A stretch of DNA of 42,771 bases, from the NCBI GenBank assembly GCA_900769345.1, contig CAAGGJ010000067.1:1-42771 (forward strand), given 5' to 3'. Made by a program: the position numbers and the translations under genes. Each line of letters opens with the position of its first letter. The first letter of the stretch is position 1. Below, piece by piece: positions 40,835 to 42,771 of this stretch. Origin of the DNA: Bacteroidales bacterium. GTDB lineage: Bacteria > Bacteroidota > Bacteroidia > Bacteroidales > Muribaculaceae. Under the pieces are notes generated by a model. It had not been told where the DNA came from. It searched no databases and worked only from the letters and a program-made list of their open reading frames with translations.

Positions 40835-42771
40835 ATGAATACCAAAACCATTTTAGCAGCGACGGCAATGGCGCTGGGATCACTCTCAGCCTTTGCGCAG
40901 TCGAAAGTGAGCATAACCGAACTTGATGTGACTAAAGCCATTCAAGATTATGGAAAAGTAGCAATAGGTCAATCAGTTACCGGCGAAACAGCAAGCGTGA
41001 ACGGTAGCACATTCAGCCAAGTGCTTGGAGTTCACTCCAACAGTGTATTAAAAATTCGATTAGACCGCGATGCCACACGATTAAGCGCAAAAGTGGGCGT
41101 TGCCGACACGCACATCGACACCCGCGACAAGCAGCTCGTGACGATGACCATGACCGACGGCACAAAGATTTACTACACCGGCGGAGATGAGAAGCAATTC
41201 CGCGGCGTGGGCAATAGTAAAGGCCGCGTGGCTAAGGGCAAAGTACAATTCTTGATTAAAGGTGACGGCAAAACGCTCTACGACAGCGGCATAGTAAGCG
41301 CTGGCAAGGATGCAAGTGCCGTTGATATCTCGCTCGAAGGTGTGAATATACTCGAACTTGTGGTGACTGACGGTGGCGATGGCCCGAGTGGCGACGCTGC
41401 ACTCTGGATAGAGCCAACCATTGCTTACAAGAGCAAGAAGCCAAGCACTATCAATGCCGATGCCTTGGGCGACGGTCCTGCTATGACCGAAAAGGTGGCA
41501 AAGCATCTGCAAGCAAAAATCGATGCCCTGCCAGTGTATGAATCTACACCATCGCATCGCACTCCGTTCGACTGGTTGGTGACTCCGCAGAAGTCTAAAG
41601 CCGGCATCTATGCCACCCCCGACCGCCGCAGCATAGTGATAGCCAACGAGATGGTGTCGCGCACACTACAGATATTTCCTAACCTTGCCACCACCGACTA
41701 CGTAAACCGCATGACAGGCGAGAGCATGCTTCGCGCCGTGAGCGAAGAGGGCCGCATCACCATCGATGGAGAGGAACACCTCATAGGCGGTCTTGCAGGT
41801 CAGCCCGAACGCGCTTATATTAAGGAAGAGTGGCTCAGCCAATTGACCACCATCCCCGGTTCGTTCTTGGTGGAAGATTTCGAAATAGTGCCCCTAAGCG
41901 GTGCATTGTCTTGGAAACAGAGCCGCTGGGCGCTCAACAAAGAAGCTGCTACAGGCTCTGAGATAGTGTTTACACTTCGTGGTGAACGTGAATTGCACGA
42001 TGTGGTGGTGAAACTACATTTTTCGGTCTACGACCAACAGCCAATCATCAAAAAGCGCTTTGAAATCATCAATAATTCGGGCGTGGCTATCAATGTGGAT
42101 TCGTTTAAACTCGAATACCTTGCTATGGCAGAGCCCGAATCGCCATCAGGCGGCGACCCAGACACTTTTATGTTGCCTAACATACACGTCGAGAGCGATT
42201 TCAACTGCAAGGGCTCGTTTACCGAGCGTGAAACCGACATCACCGAGCATTGGGTTACCGACAAGGCTTACACATCGCAGCGCAACTACCTAATGGAGAC
42301 CCGCTGCATACTCGACGTGTCGCTCGCCACCGGTCCCGACCAAAATGTTGCCACCGGCACCACTTTCCGCTCGTTTGCCGTCTACGAAATGCCGTACGAT
42401 AGTTACGACCGCGAGCGTAAGGGTTTGTTCGACCGCAAGATGCAGCGTGCCGTGGCTCCGTGGACTACGCAGAACCCTATTTTCCTACACCTCACTTCCA
42501 CTAAGCCCGAGGTGGTGCGCCGCGCCGTAGACCAATGCGCGGAGTGCGGTTATGAGATGATTATTCTCAGTTTCGGTTCGGGTGCCGATGCCGAAAATAT
42601 CTCTGAAGAGAACATAGCTCGCATCAAGGAATTGGTCGATTATGCCCACTCGCGCGGCATAGAGATGGGATGCTACGCACTGCTTGCCAGCCGATGGATT
42701 AGCGACGAAGTGGATGTAATCAACCCCAAAACCGGCAAACGAGGTGGTGCGATTTTCGGCAGTTCGCCTTG
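40835..42771 (+). CDS. NPCBM-domain alpha-galactosidase-like glycosidase (partial, runs off the right edge)
   Basis: Open reading frame of 645 codons without a stop to the end of the window. Signal peptide 1-22 (ALGSLSAFAQ). An NPCBM/NEW2 carbohydrate-binding domain covers about 24-195: LGVHSNSVLKIRLDRDATRLSAKVGV, and VFxVxxDGKxLYDSG, closing with LELVVTDGGDGPSGDAALWIEP. A beta-sandwich domain follows (about 225-530). The start of a TIM-barrel is visible from about 545 (PIFLHLTSTKPEVVRRAVDQCAECGYEMIIL), as in GH27/GH36/GH31-like alpha-galactosidases and alpha-N-acetylgalactosaminidases; catalytic residues lie outside the window. Likely exported glycan hydrolase. Family between these is undecided. 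Confidence 0.82.
   Translation, partial: MNTKTILAATAMALGSLSAFAQSKVSITELDVTKAIQDYGKVAIGQSVTGETASVNGSTFSQVLGVHSNSVLKIRLDRDATRLSAKVGVADTHIDTRDKQLVTMTMTDGTKIYYTGGDEKQFRGVGNSKGRVAKGKVQFLIKGDGKTLYDSGIVSAGKDASAVDISLEGVNILELVVTDGGDGPSGDAALWIEPTIAYKSKKPSTINADALGDGPAMTEKVAKHLQAKIDALPVYESTPSHRTPFDWLVTPQKSKAGIYATPDRRSIVIANEMVSRTLQIFPNLATTDYVNRMTGESMLRAVSEEGRITIDGEEHLIGGLAGQPERAYIKEEWLSQLTTIPGSFLVEDFEIVPLSGALSWKQSRWALNKEAATGSEIVFTLRGERELHDVVVKLHFSVYDQQPIIKKRFEIINNSGVAINVDSFKLEYLAMAEPESPSGGDPDTFMLPNIHVESDFNCKGSFTERETDITEHWVTDKAYTSQRNYLMETRCILDVSLATGPDQNVATGTTFRSFAVYEMPYDSYDRERKGLFDRKMQRAVAPWTTQNPIFLHLTSTKPEVVRRAVDQCAECGYEMIILSFGSGADAENISEENIARIKELVDYAHSRGIEMGCYALLASRWISDEVDVINPKTGKRGGAIFGSSP

Overview
The window reads as chromosomal DNA of a gut-type Bacteroidales bacterium, most likely Muribaculaceae or a close relative. 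The support is: many -7 promoter boxes of the Bacteroidota form TAnnTTTG, start codons without a clear Shine-Dalgarno sequence, lipoprotein and secreted glycosidases, a one-protein hybrid two-component regulator, and type IX secretion (T9SS) C-terminal tails. Family placement is inference; no rRNA or tRNA gene was seen.

Layout. 1-11240 (minus strand): the first codons of a probable Gfo/Idh-type oxidoreductase leaving the window, a GH20 hexosaminidase lipoprotein, a malic enzyme (maeB) with a nitroreductase-like gene, a TPR hybrid histidine kinase/AraC regulator, and a GH2 beta-galactosidase-like enzyme. 11241-12445: a decayed, structured stretch with degenerate repeats and the C-terminal remnant of a DUF4143 ATPase. 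12446-13210: a Sel1-LacA-type acetyltransferase. 13588-21305 (plus): three consecutive surface/secreted proteins with T9SS-like tails: a five-module beta protein, an S8 subtilisin-like protease and a giant LRR protein built as a threefold repeat. 21543-22368: a small basic protein overlapping a lipoprotein. 22537-31878: nitrogen assimilation (gltB-gltD on minus, amt on plus), with a complete DUF4143 ATPase gene sitting between the divergent gltB and amt. 32055-33370: a YgbA-like small protein, a flavin reductase and a DUF1294 membrane protein. 33618-38230: an orphan PD-(D/E)XK nuclease, a secreted alkaline-phosphatase-superfamily enzyme and a TonB-plug protein without a barrel. 38244-39592 (minus): a queuosine pair, yhhQ-type transporter overlapping queC, whose leader carries a sequence closely resembling a preQ1-I riboswitch. 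39836-39934: three perfectly phased 33-bp palindrome repeats. 40141-42771: a membrane-anchored transglutaminase-fold protein and an open-ended NPCBM-domain glycosidase.

How the genes work together: GH20, GH2 and NPCBM glycosidases plus the hybrid regulator fit host- or diet-glycan use; GltBD and Amt make the ammonium-to-glutamate route; YhhQ and QueC supply the queuosine pathway. The best candidates for something undescribed are the putative preQ1 leader, the three-gene T9SS repeat-protein/protease locus, and the palindromic 33-bp repeats that resemble the leader of the DUF4143 ATPase gene.
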